From the NCBI GenBank assembly GCA_027946365.1, contig JAPEUQ010000003.1, positions 2,108,001 through 2,172,000 on the forward strand: DNA of 64,000 nucleotides. Reading direction: 5' to 3'. The notes below the pieces were generated by a model that saw nothing but the letters and a program-made list of their open reading frames with translations, searched no databases and was not told where the DNA came from. The stretch is from Kalmusia sp. IMI 367209 (Eukaryota; Ascomycota; Dothideomycetes; Pleosporales; Didymosphaeriaceae). The translations under genes were made by a program, and so were the position numbers. Shown here one piece after another: positions 1-12,193 of the stretch (position 1 is its first letter; every line of letters starts with the position of its first letter).

Positions 1-416
1 GATATCATCGCGATGTATGGGGATTCCTTCAAGAAACTCCAGATACCCAAAAAGCATCGAGGAGTTATCATCAAAATCTCCCATATTCATGAGAAATGCC
101 TCTCGGCGAAGAACAATAACTGCATGCACGTGTACAGTGCGGTGTCATCGGAGGTGCCCTGCGTTTGTCGTGTCAGCTCGGACCCCAAGCCAAGCCTAGC
201 TCCTTCCCCGGTTAGACGACACCTGGTCGTGAGCTCCTTTACTTCGAAAACACACATCCACGACCCCCATCTGCCCGCCTCCCCACATTCCCTCATTTCC
301 TATTGCGCGCTCTCGGCGTCCTGATTCTGGGTCTAATTCTGCCTTTTCCCTTCGATACCCCCTTTGGCCGTCTGCTCTCTCACCACGAGTGAGCTCAGAG
401 CTGCTCCGGCGCAAAC
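1..416. promoter_or_regulatory. 5' flank of clathrin heavy chain gene
   Basis: Non-coding stretch upstream of the clathrin start codon. It becomes pyrimidine-rich from about 210 to 370, as is common in fungal promoters and leaders. No clear TATA box is seen. Short ORFs here have no recognisable content. Confidence 0.4.
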
Positions 417-3400
417 ATGTCTCAACGACCCATTCCGTTGCACGTCACGCAGCCGACGCTGGTGAGCTACTTCCCATCGCTGTGGATGATCAAAGAAGCT
501 AACAAATGACTGCTAGCTCACAAACCTGAACATTCTCGTACGTTGGCCGATCCAAGGCACCGAGGCGCGCTGAGAGCGAAAAGACAACAAGCTAACTGTG
601 CATGCAGCCGGCATCAATATCATGGCAGAACTGTGTATGTTTTCAATACCACAAGGGAATCGCCATTGAAGACAAGGCTAATGCGCTGTAGACGCTCGAG
701 TCGGACAAGTACGTCTGCGTGCGCCAGCAGAATAGCGAAGCCAACACGCCCGCCGAGACCGTCATTATCGATCTCAAGAACACAAACAATGTCATCCGGC
801 GGCCAATTCGCGCTGATAGCGCCATCATGCATCTGACAGAGCCCATTATTGCTCTCAAGGCGCAGGGTCGGACGCTGCAGCTCTTCAATCTCGAGACGAA
901 GCAGCGCTTGCAGACGTATACTCACTCCGAAGACATCCAGTTCTGGCGGTGGGTCAGCCAGACTACGCTGGCACTTGTCAGTACCAAGTCGGTGTATCAT
1001 TGGGATGTCCTTGACAGCAGCAACCCGCCGACCCCGCGCAAGATTTTCGACCGCCAGGAGCAGCTTGAGGTACCATTTACCTAGCTATTTGGGATAGGAT
1101 TTAACTGACATGGTGATAGAACAACCAAATCATCAACTACGTCACTAACGATGATGAGAGCTGGTCGTGTTTGGTTGGCATTGCCTCGCACCCGACCGGA
1201 GGCATCCGCGGTAACATGCAGCTGTTCTCCAAGGCCCGAAACGTTAGCCAGCCACTCGAAGGTCATGCTGCTACGTTTGGCACGCTTCGTCTCGATGGCG
1301 CAACGTCCGATACGAAGCTCTTCGCCTTCGCCGTCAAGTCCACCACCGGGGAGGCCAAGATCAACATCGTCGAGGTAGACCACAACGCCGCGAATCCTGC
1401 CTTCCCGAAGCGCCTCATTCCGATACATTGGCCTGCGGAGGGCACTGGTGACTTCCCTCTCGGAATCCACATTGCGCACAAGTACGGTATCTTAGTTGTG
1501 GTAACAAAATTCGGTTTTATCCACCTGCACGATCTCGAGACGGGTACTGCACTCTTCTTGAACCGGATATCAGAAGAGACGGTATTCACAACCGCCCGCG
1601 ACGATGATGGCAAGGGTGTTGTGGTGATCAACAAGCGTGGACAAGTTCTGCACACCACCATCCGGGAAGATGCGCTCATTCCGTACATCATGGAGAACCC
1701 GGCGTGTTCAGAAATTGCCTACAAGCTAGCATCCAAGGGTGGGCTTCCGGGCGCAGACAACTTGTACCAGCAGCGATTCGAGACTCTAATGAACCAGGCA
1801 AATTATACCGAGGCCGCCAAAGTGGCTGCCAACTCACCGAGAGGCTTCCTCCGCACGCCCCAGACGATCAACAGGTTGCGACAGATTCCGGCTCAGCCTG
1901 GTCAAATCACTGTGCTCCTGCAGTACTTCGGCCAACTGCTCGATAAGGGCGGCTTAAACAAGGATGAGACGCTTGAGTTGGCGCGCCCGGTTTTCGTCCA
2001 GGGTCGGAAACACTTGATCGAGAAGTGGCAAAAGGAAGGGAAGCTGCACTGCTCTGAAGAGCTTGGAGATTTAGCCAAGCCGCACGACTTGAATCTTGCC
2101 CTGGCAATCTACAAGGAGGCAAACGTACCGCAAAAGACCGTTGCCGCTCTTGCAGAGTTGGGCCATTTCGACCTGATTCTTCAATACTGCCAGTCCGTCG
2201 GATACAACCCAGATTATAATGTGTTGCTCCAACACATAGTGCGCGTGAATCCTGAAAAAGGAAGTGAATTTGCTTCCAGCCTGGCTAAGCATGAAGGAGG
2301 TCCATTGATCAGCATTGACCGGGTTGTCGACATCTTCCAGTCGCAAGGTATGGTTCAACAAGCGACCGCCTTTTTGCTCGATGTGCTATCAAACAACCTA
2401 CCTGAAGAGGGACACCTCCAGACTAAACTCCTCGAGATGAACTTGCTCAACGCACCTCAGGTGGCGGACGCTATTCTCGGGAACGAGATGTTCTCTCATT
2501 ATGATAAGGCCCGCATTGCATCACTTTGCGAGAACGCTGGTCTTCTTACCCGTGCGTTGGAGCACACGGACGACACAGCAGCTATCAAGCGCATGATCGT
2601 ACAGACCGACAAGCTTCCGGAAGAGTGGCTGATCAACTACTTTGGTCAGCTCACCGTTGAGCTCTCGCTTGATTCCTTGGACCATATGCTTACCACCAAC
2701 ATTCGTCAAAACCTCCAGGCTGTGATTCGCATCGCCCAAAAGTACTCGGATCTTCTCGGGGCCAGCAGGATCATTGATTTATTGGAGAAGCACCGCACCG
2801 CCGAGGGTCTATACTTCTTCTTAGGGTCCATTGTCAATGTCAGCGAGGACCCAGACGTGCATTTCAAGTATATCGAGGCTGCCACCACCGTTGGTCAGCT
2901 AAACGAGGTGGAGCGCATTTGCCGCGAGAGTAACTTTTATAACCCCGAAAAAGTGAAGAACTTCCTCAAGGAAGCCAATCTTACGGAGCAGTTGCCTCTC
3001 ATCATTGTGTGCGACCGATTCAACTTCATCCACGACTTGGTCCTTTATCTGTACAAGAAGCAGCAATTCAAGTCGATTGAGGTGTACGTGCAGCGCGTAA
3101 ACCCAGCCAGGACCCCTGCAGTCATTGGTGGACTGCTCGATGTTGATTGCGATGAGAGCATCATCAAAGGCCTGCTCGCTTCGGTCACTCCGTCGTCCAT
3201 TCCGATCGATGAGCTCGTAGCTGAGGTCGAGTCTCGCAACCGACTTAAGCTCCTTCTGCCATTCCTTGAGCAGACTCTATCGGAGGGTAATCAACAGCAG
3301 GCTGTATATAATGCTTTGGCCAAGATTTATATCGACTCGAACAACAATCCCGAGAAATTCCTGCAGGAGAACGACCAATACGACACGTTGGTAGTGGGTA

Positions 3401-5934
3401 AATACTGCGAGAAACGCGACCCTAACCTGGCCTTTATTGCCTACAGCAAGGGCCAGAACGACCTTGAGCTGATCAACGTGACCAACGAGAACGCCATGTT
3501 CAAGGCGCAGGCTCGCTACCTGCTCGATCGTGCCGATGGGGAGGTTTGGGATTACGTACTCAGCTCCAACAACATGCACCGTCGGTCTTTGGTGGACCAG
3601 GTTACGTCCACAGCTGTTCCCGGTAAGTCGAACCATTTTGCTTTCTCCGCGCATGTATTGTGTGTCCCGACCCAACTCAACGCTCTTTCCAAGCGTCCAA
3701 ACGTTGACGAAGCTGCCCAAAATCTGAACAATCACTAATTGGCCTCTAGAATCCCAAGATCCTGACAAAGTATCCATCGCTGTCAAGGCGTTCATTACTG
3801 GCGACATGCCTGCCGAGTTGATCGACTTGCTCGAGAAGATCATTTTGGAGCCGTCAAGTTTCAGTGACAACCCTTCGCTCCAGAATTTGCTCATGCTCAC
3901 GGCCGCCAAATCTGACCGTGGCCGTATGATGGGTTACATCCATCAACTTGAGCACTACACGCCTGAGGACATTGCTCAGCAATGTATCGAGGTCGGCATG
4001 TACGAGGAGGCGTTCGAGATTTATAAGAAGCATGAGCAACACGTAGATGGCGCGAACGTTCTCATCGACCACATCGTCAGCATTGATCGGGCTCAAGAAT
4101 ATGCGGAACGTGTTGACCTGCCGGAAGTTTGGAGCAGAGTAGCCAAGGCTCAGCTCGATGGGCTGCGCGTTACAGACTCGATTGACTCGTACATCCGGGC
4201 TGGAGATCCGTCTAACTTCTTGGAAGTCATTGAAATCGCCACACACGCTGGTAAGGATGAGGACCTCATCAAGTTCTTGAGAATGGCACGCAAAACAACT
4301 CGCGAAGTCCCCGTTGATACTGCATTGGCCTTCTGTTATGCTCGTACCAACCAGCTGCCCGAACTTGAAGACTTCCTTCGCGCAACTAACGTCGCTGACG
4401 TGGAGGCATCTGGTGACAAGGCCTACGAGGAGGGTTACCATGAGGCTGCTAAGATTTTCTACACCAGCATCTCGAACTGGGCCAAGCTTGCCACAACTCT
4501 CGTACACCTTGAGGACTACCAGGCTGCTGTTGAATGTGCCAGAAAAGCCAACAGCATCAAGGTCTGGCGACAGGTGAACGAGGCTTGCGTTGGCAAGAAG
4601 GAATTCCGCCTTGCTCAGATCTGTGGTCTAAACCTGATCGTTCATGCTGAAGAGCTCACCGACCTCGTCAGGCAGTACGAGCGTAATGGCTACTTTGACG
4701 AGCTGATCAGCCTTCTCGAGGCCGGCCTAGGTCTTGAGCGTGGTAAGTCAATATCCCTTTCAAAACCCCTCCTGGACTTTCATGCTGACATAATCTAGCG
4801 CATATGGGAATGTTTACCGAATTGGGGATTGCACTTACGAAGTACCATTCTGAGCGCGTTATGGAACACCTTCGTCTTTTCTGGTCTCGTATCAACATCC
4901 CTAAGATGATCCGAGCCTGCGAGGAGGCGCATCTGTGGCCTGAGCTAATCTTCCTGTACGTTCACTACGACGAGTGGGACAATGCTGCCCTAGCCATGAT
5001 GGAGCGTGCATCAGATGCTTGGGAGCACCAGTCATTCAAGGATACAATCACCAAGGCGTCCAATGTCGAAATCTACTACCGTGCTCTCGGCTTCTACCTC
5101 GAGGAGCAACCAACCCTTCTTACCGACCTATTGCAGGCGCTTACTGCCAGAATTGATGTCAACCGCGTCGTTCGCATGTTCCTCAAGTCGGACAACATTC
5201 CCCTCATCAAGCCCTTCCTGCTCAACGTGCAGTCTCAGAACAAGCGGGAGGTCAACAACGCTCTCAACGACCTGTTGATCGAGGAGGAGGATTACAAGAC
5301 CCTGCGTGACTCTGTCCAGAATTACGACAACTACGATGCCATGGACCTTGCTCAGCGTCTTGAGCGACACGACCTGGTCTTCTTCCGACAGATCGCAGCG
5401 AACATCTACCGCAAGAACAAGCGGTGGGAGAAGTCGATTGCTCTGTCCAAGCAGGACAAACTATTCAAGGATGCTATTGAGACGGCAGCGATATCTAGCA
5501 AGACCGACGTGGTTGAGGATTTGCTACGTTACTTCGTCGATATCGGCAGCCGCGAGTGCTACGTGGGCATGCTTTACGCGTGCTACGATCTTATCCGCCC
5601 AGATGTGATCCTTGAGATTTCGTGGCGAAACAACCTCAATGATTTTACTATGGTATGTTCTGCCTTTCGCATTTCTAAACGCATTCTAACCTTTGTACAG
5701 CCCTACATGATCAACTTCCTCGCGCAGCAAGCGGCAACGATCGAGCTGCTCAAGAAAGACAACGAGGAGCGCAAGGCACGCGAGGCGTCCCAGCAGAAGA
5801 AGGAGGAGGACACGCCGATCCTAGGTTCGCGTCTCATGCTCACTCAGGGTCCCGTGGGGTCTGCTCCCTCACCCGGCCCGTACCAGCAGCCCAATGGCAT
5901 TGCACCGCAACCCACGGGCTTCCGAGGATTCTAA
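417..5934 (+). CDS. CHC1: Clathrin heavy chain
   Basis: Scaffold subunit of the clathrin triskelion, which coats vesicles in endocytosis and trans-Golgi to endosome traffic. Exons: 417-461, 517-537, 608-634, 692-1069, 1120-3622, 3750-4742, 4799-5652, 5701-5934. They join in frame to 1684 residues, close to the usual ~1675. The ATG at 417 opens MSQRPIPLHVTQ and the next two tiny exons encode LTNLNIL and PASISWQNC, matching the start of the family's N-terminal propeller. Later landmarks are the linker/ankle with GNYTEA-type repeats, long alpha-zigzag leg repeats, the LERAHMGMF segment across the sixth intron, and a Pro/Gln-rich C-terminal tail. All introns are 48-127 nt with GT-AG ends. The three small 5' exons explain why the N terminus is easily missed. 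Identity is certain; first-exon borders are very likely. Confidence 0.97.
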
Positions 5935-7547
5935 GTGTATTGTTACTTTGGATGCGTGTCTCGGAGTCGCGTCACGATCTTCAGGCACGGCTTCAGCTAC
6001 ATAGTTTGATATTTTTCGGCGGTGATGCAAAAGCAGGGCGGGTGCATACATGTTCTGGTTATGGGAAGTGATGTACTCTACACGGCGTTGAGGGGGTTTC
6101 CAATGTTTCGGAGCATGTCAATCACGATATGCGCCGAGACAGCTTCGGACTCATGTATTCTACATAGTATCTAATTGATTTGGATCTGGTTGCACTGAAA
6201 CAGATTACGCTTTCTTGGTAGTGCCTCTTGACTCAGTGAGGACTTCTTGGACGTTTACCGATTGTGTTGCGTGTGGGGTCTGTGTTTTAAGCTGTGGTGG
6301 CCGCCTGCAGATGATCTTCGCCAAGGCAGCTCGGCATCTTGGTAGTGCTGGTGAGGCTCCTATGGGCTATCTATTCACGGTGCGTGGACGCGTCGGTGCG
6401 AGGGGATCCACACGGGCGACACTTTGGGACGCAGGCAAGTAATTCCGTGTTTTACAGACGGTGGACTTTGGGTTTCGCCGACCGCCAACCGTCGACCGCG
6501 ATGGCGCCCTTAGAGTCATGCAGGGCGGGCACAAGCTCCCAGCTCAACACTCGGGGGGAGACTCGCGTGCCAGATTTTTCTCCGAGCTCGCGTTGGTAAT
6601 GGCTCGAATGATGTGGGCTGGATGACTGGAAACGATGATGGAAATGTGCAGCGTCAAAGAAAAGCAGCCGGAAAAGGACAGGACGCAATGCCCCCAAAGA
6701 GGCGATCACCTCACCGCGTCCCCGTTCTTCGGCTATCTCGTACGGCGCATCACCCAGCGAACATGAGACGGGCAGCCGAAGCAAAGCGCGCCTCCGTTCT
6801 CCCGCGGTGCCGAGCTTATGGCTGGCGATTCTGGCTGGGTGCGGAAAAAAGCAGGCAGTGGTGGGCTATCTGAAGGGGGTGTGATGCAGACGCACACAGG
6901 AGGAGGCCTCGGGGTAGTGCATGGCGGGCCTGGGCGGTGAGGCGAGCGTCGAGGGGGAAGTGTCTGAAGCGCTGGCACAAGCACACGCACATGGGCGGGC
7001 AGAGACTGCTAGCTGGGCGGCCGTCGCAGGCACGGCTTGGGCGTGGGGGGGAGGGTTTGACTTGTCGCCCACTTGGAGGTGTGCAATAAGTTTTACGCTG
7101 ATGTTTTGCCAGCATATTGGAGGAGGCTGCGACAGTGTGGACAGTGTGACGCATGGGGGAGCGGGCGGCGGCGCGGGAGTGGGCGACGGCTTTATCGACA
7201 AGCGTCGTGGAGGGGCAGCAAGGAAGCTCTAGCCTGCAGGGGGTCCGCGCACCGAGCTCTGTTGCTTTGCTGGCCCACCGAGCGGACGCGCTGCTCTCAC
7301 CAGTGTTGTTCTGGCTTGGTGTTGGACCCATTGGCCCTCTAGCCCCCCTCCAATTGCACATGCCTTCTGATCCCATCACGCCGGCGTTGGCACTTGTGCT
7401 TTGACACAGCGCGCGCCGATACCGATACCGCCCTCCCACTATATATCACTTCTTGCCCTCGCCCTCGGCCCTGCTCAACCAATTCCTCTCTCTCTCATCT
7501 TCCTTCCCTCTCCTCCCTCCCCCACTCCTCCATCACAGTCGCCCAGC
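5935..7547. promoter_or_regulatory. Intergenic region and pyruvate carboxylase promoter
   Basis: 1.6 kb between the clathrin stop and the carboxylase start. The first ~250 nt are AT-richer and probably hold the clathrin 3' UTR. The rest is GC-rich. A TATA-like TATATA lies at about 7440-7446, followed by a long CT-rich tract (about 7480-7540) running up to the ATG, a typical strong fungal core promoter arrangement. Several short ORFs overlap here on both strands; none looks coding. Confidence 0.5.
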
Positions 7548-10500
7548 ATGACCACGCTGGCCGTCGACAAGAACGCGGCCGCGTCGGCCATTGACGACAG
7601 CGAGTTCGACGAGGAGCATGGCGAGCACCACCCCCATCGCAACTCGGTCCATCACCGGTTGCGCGCGAACAGCTCCATCATGCAGCTGAAGAAGCTGCTG
7701 GGTAAGCCCAACACGCTCAATGGCTCGCTCCAAGCTTCGTCGGCATCTAACCGCGCCCCCAGTCGCCAATCGAGGAGAGATCCCCATCCGCATCTTCCGG
7801 ACAGCCCACGAGCTGTCGCTGCACACCGTGGCCATCTTCAGCCACGAGGACCGTCTCAGCATGCACCGTCAGAAGGCTGACGAGGCCTACGAGATCGGCC
7901 ACCGCGGCCAGTACACCCCCGTGGGTGCCTACCTGGCCAGCGACGAGATTGTCAAGATCGCGGTAGAGCACCAGGTCAACATGATCCACCCGGGCTACGG
8001 CTTCCTGTCGGAGAACGCAGAGTTTGCACGCAAGGTCGAGCAGGCTGGTCTTATCGTGAGTGTTGCACTTTTTGTTTATACCATGACGATAGTTGGCCGG
8101 GGGGGTGGGCTGCACCTGCCCAGTCATTCGTTGCCCGCGCTTGCCCGAGAAGCCATGGCGGGGCAGCTGCATCTGTGCGTGCATGTGCAGCCGACGGCGA
8201 TCACGGGCGCCCCCAACAGGGCCAAACGTTGCTTTTGGCCAAGAGTCACGCTGAACGAACAAAAAGCTTACGTGTGTGCATTGTAGTTCATCGGCCCGTC
8301 GCCAGACACCATTGACGCGCTCGGCGACAAGGTTTCCGCCCGAAGACTCGCCATCAAGTGCAACGTGCCCGTCGTGCCCGGTACCCCCGATCCGGTCGAG
8401 AAGTACGAGGACGTCAAGGCATTCACCGACGAGCATGGCTTCCCCATCATCATCAAGGCCGCATATGGCGGCGGTGGCCGTGGCATGCGTGTCGTCCGCG
8501 AGCAGTCCACGCTCAAGGACAACTTCGAGCGAGCAACCTCAGAGGCCAAGTCCGCTTTCGGCAACGGCACCGTCTTCGTCGAGCGCTTCCTGGACAAGCC
8601 CAAACACATTGAGGTGCAGCTGCTCGGTGACAACTACGGCAACGTCGTCCATCTCTACGAGCGTGACTGCAGTGTCCAGCGTCGCCACCAGAAGGTCGTC
8701 GAGATTGCGCCGGCCAAGGATCTCCCCGAGAAGACTCGTGACGCTATCTTGAACGACGCCGTCAGGCTCGCCCAGTCGGTCAACTACCGCAATGCTGGTA
8801 CCGCCGAGTTCTTGGTCGACCAGCAGAACCGCTACTACTTTATCGAGATTAACCCTCGCATGTAAGTTTCTTGGGCCAAGCCGGGCAATTGCACTTCTAA
8901 CATTGGCATCTAGTCAAGTCGAGCATACCATCACCGAAGAAGTCACCGGAATCGATATCGTTGCCGCGCAGATCCAGATTGCTGCGGGTGCCTCGCTCGA
9001 GCAGCTTGGCTTGACTCAAGACCACATCTCCACCCGAGGCTTCGCCTTCCAATGCCGTATCACCACCGAAGACCCTGCCAACGGCTTCTCGCCGGATACT
9101 GGAAAAATTGAGGTGTACCGATCCGCTGGCGGTAACGGTGTACGTCTGGACGGTGGCAATGGATTTGCTGGTGCCATTATCACTCGTAAGTCTTCTTGCT
9201 CATGTTGCAGTACCGGGACAAAAGTCTGAAGACGTACCGTGGGTGTACTCCAGTACATGCAACCTACAAGAGAAGTGTCTCTCGGCTTTTGTCCTCTGAC
9301 TGCAGTATTCTGGAAATCGCCTGCTAACTTAAGCGAAGCCCATTATGATTCCATGTTGGTCAAATGCTCGTGCCGTGGTTCCACATACGAGATTGTCCGT
9401 CGAAAGATGCTTCGTGCCCTGGTCGAGTTCCGTATCCGTGGCGTAAAGACGAACATTCCTTTCCTGCTCAAGCTACTCACACATCCAACCTTCATTGACG
9501 GAAAGTGCTGGACAACATTCATCGACGACACTCCTGCCCTCTTCAACCTAATTGGCTCCCAGAACCGTGCCCAGAAGCTCCTCGCATATCTTGGAGAACT
9601 CGCTGTCAACGGCAGCCAGGTCAAGGGCCAAATCGGCGAGCCCAAGTTCAAGGGTGAGATCAAGGTTCCCACCATCATCGACAAGGACGGCAAAGCCGTG
9701 GACACATCTGCTCCAGCCACAAAGGGCTGGAGGAACATTCTTCTCAAGGAGGGTCCCGAGGGCTTCGCCAAGGCTGTCCGCGCCAACAAGGGTTGTCTCA
9801 TTATGGACACCACATGGCGTGATGCTCATCAGTCTCTCCTCGCTACCCGTGTGCGAACTGTCGACCTGCTCGGTATCGCCAAGGAGACCAGCCATGCTTA
9901 CGCCAACGCCTGGGCTTTGGAATGCTGGGGTGGAGCAACTTTCGACGTGGCTATGCGCTTCCTCTACGAGGACCCGTGGGATAGGTTGCGGAAGATGAGG
10001 AAGCTTGTACCCAACATCCCCTTCCAAATGCTTCTCCGTGGAGCCAACGGTGTCGCATACTCTTCTCTCCCTGATAACGCCATCTACCACTTCTGCGAGC
10101 AAGCGAAGAAGAATGGTGTGGATATCTTCCGTGTCTTTGATGCTCTCAACGATATTGAGCAGCTTGAAGTCGGTATCAAGGCTGTTCTCAAGGCCGGTGG
10201 TGTCGCTGAGGGTACCGTCTGCTACAGCGGCGACAGTAAGCATTCCCCCTTTTCAATTGATCATCTGCTAACTTCCATGTAGTGCTCAACCCCAAGAAGA
10301 AGTACAATCTTGAGTACTATCTAGACGTTGTTGATAAGGTTGTTAAGATGGGAGCTCATATACTAGGGATCAAAGATATGGCAGGTGTACTCAAGCCTCG
10401 CGCTGCCACCCTGCTCATTGGTGCTATCCGCGAGAAGTATCCCGATCTTCCGATTCATGTTCACACCCACGACTCTGCCGGTACTGGTGTAGCGTCCATG

Positions 10501-11740
10501 GTTGCATGTGCACAGGCTGGTGCCGATGCTGTTGATGCCGCCATCGACAGTATGTCCGGAATGACCTCGCAGCCGAGCATTGGCGCGATTCTCGCGTCTC
10601 TGGAGGGCACTGAACATGACACTGGTCTCGATGCTCACCAGATCCGCAGCCTCGATGCCTACTGGGCTCAGCTCCGTCTCCTTTACTCTCCGTTCGAGGC
10701 TGGTCTCACCGGCCCTGACCCCGAGGTGTACGAGCACGAGATTCCCGGTGGACAGCTCACCAACCTCATCTTCCAGGCCTCCCAGCAAGGTCTTGGTGAG
10801 CAGTGGGCGCAGACGAAGAAGGCTTATGAGCATGCCAACGATCTCCTTGGTGACATTGTAAAGGTCACTCCTACATCCAAGGTCGTTGGTGATTTGGCAC
10901 AGTTCATGGTCTCCAACAGCCTCTCATATGACGATGTCATCAACAAGGCCGACCAGCTCGACTTCCCGTCGTCCGTGTTGGAATTCTTCGAGGGTCTCAT
11001 GGGCCAACCCTACGGTGGTTTCCCTGAGCCTCTCCGCTCGAAGGCTCTCCGTGACCGCAGGAAGATGGACAAGCGCCCGGGTCTCTACCTTGACCCTATC
11101 GACCTTGGCAAGATCAAGTCCGACCTCAAGGCGAAGTGGGGTGATGCGACCGAGTGCGATGTCGCTTCCTATACCATGTACCCCAAGGTATTCGACGACT
11201 ACAAGAAGTGGACCTCCAAGTACGGTGACCTCTCCGTCCTTCCTACCCGCTATTTCCTCGCTCGTCCGGAGGTTGGCGAGGAGTTCCATGTCGAGCTTGA
11301 GAAGGGTAAGGTGCTCATCCTCAAGCTCCTTGCCATCGGTCCGCTCTCCGAGCAGACTGGTCTTCGTGAGGTCTTCTATGAGATGAACGGTGAAACCCGT
11401 GTCGTCACCGTTGAGGATCAACACGCCGCCATTGAGAACGTCCGGAGACCCAAGGCCGATCCTACGGATACTAGCCAGGTCGGCTCGCCTATGTCTGGTG
11501 TGCTTGTCGAGGTTCGTGTTAAGGATGGCAGCGATGTCATGAAGGGCGATCCTATCGCTGTCCTGAGTGCCATGAAGATGGTGAGTTTCCTCGCATTCGA
11601 ATCACCTCACGAGCAAAAGCTAACAACGTCGCTAGGAAATGGTTATCTCAGCACCGCACTCCGGCAAGGTCGACGGCCTCTCAGTCCGCGAAGGCGACTC
11701 GGTCGACTCAGGCGACCTTGTCTGCAAGCTTGTCAAGTGA
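7548..11740 (+). CDS. PYC: Pyruvate carboxylase (biotin-dependent)
   Basis: Carboxylates pyruvate to oxaloacetate using ATP and bicarbonate; anaplerosis and gluconeogenesis. Exons: 7548-7701, 7763-8055, 8287-8861, 8914-9185, 9339-10235, 10283-11580, 11636-11740, giving 1197 residues, normal for fungal enzymes. After an acidic/His-rich ~45-residue leader, the biotin carboxylase domain starts at [15 protein letters not shown]. It includes the Gly-rich ATP loop ([12 protein letters not shown]) and NPRIQVEHT. The carboxyltransferase barrel follows ([10 protein letters not shown]). The C-terminal biotinyl domain has the AMKM motif with the biotinylated Lys, and the last intron falls directly after it. 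No mitochondrial targeting signal is evident, in line with the cytosolic location typical of filamentous fungi (inference). The start is supported by the position of the CT-rich leader and TATA-like box. Confidence 0.97.
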
Positions 11741-12190
11741 GCCATTGCATTGCAAGCTTGAAATTCAACGTTTCATGCTTTGGTGTTCCTGGCTAGGCTA
11801 GAGCGGTTACTCATTCGGCTTTCTTTGCGCACGCAGGAGCGATTGAGCTCGCGGCGAGAAGGAGCGGGGATAAAATGGCAGTGCGATGATTAGAGCTGTC
11901 TTTACGTGTTATGTATATTTGCGACTTTGGAGTCAAAATGCCTGAATGACGCATGAGACGAACTTGGGCTGGGCAAAATGCGACGATTATGCTGAGATAT
12001 GTCAAAAAGGTATATAGTGAATGAGTTCAATTGAATGCGGCTGGGTGTGCTGCTATTGTTATATCTTCTCTTCTGTTTGATCTAAGGTGAAGTTGATATT
12101 GAATTCGCTGCAAGTATCGTACGATTATGATGTCGTTGTGGGGGTGTACCTGCAGCGGCCCCTCTTTCCCTCGCTCTCAACCTTGTAGCG
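11741..12190. other. 3' flank of pyruvate carboxylase gene
   Basis: Non-coding sequence after the carboxylase stop, presumably containing its 3' UTR. No gene or strong structure seen. Confidence 0.4.
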
Positions 12191-12193
12191 GGC

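Noticed and set aside
3277..3909. 210-codon minus-strand ORF over clathrin
   Set aside because: Antisense shadow spanning an intron of the real gene.
9548..10243. 231-codon minus-strand ORF inside pyruvate carboxylase
   Set aside because: Antisense shadow of a strongly coding exon; no domain and codon pattern mirrors the sense frame.
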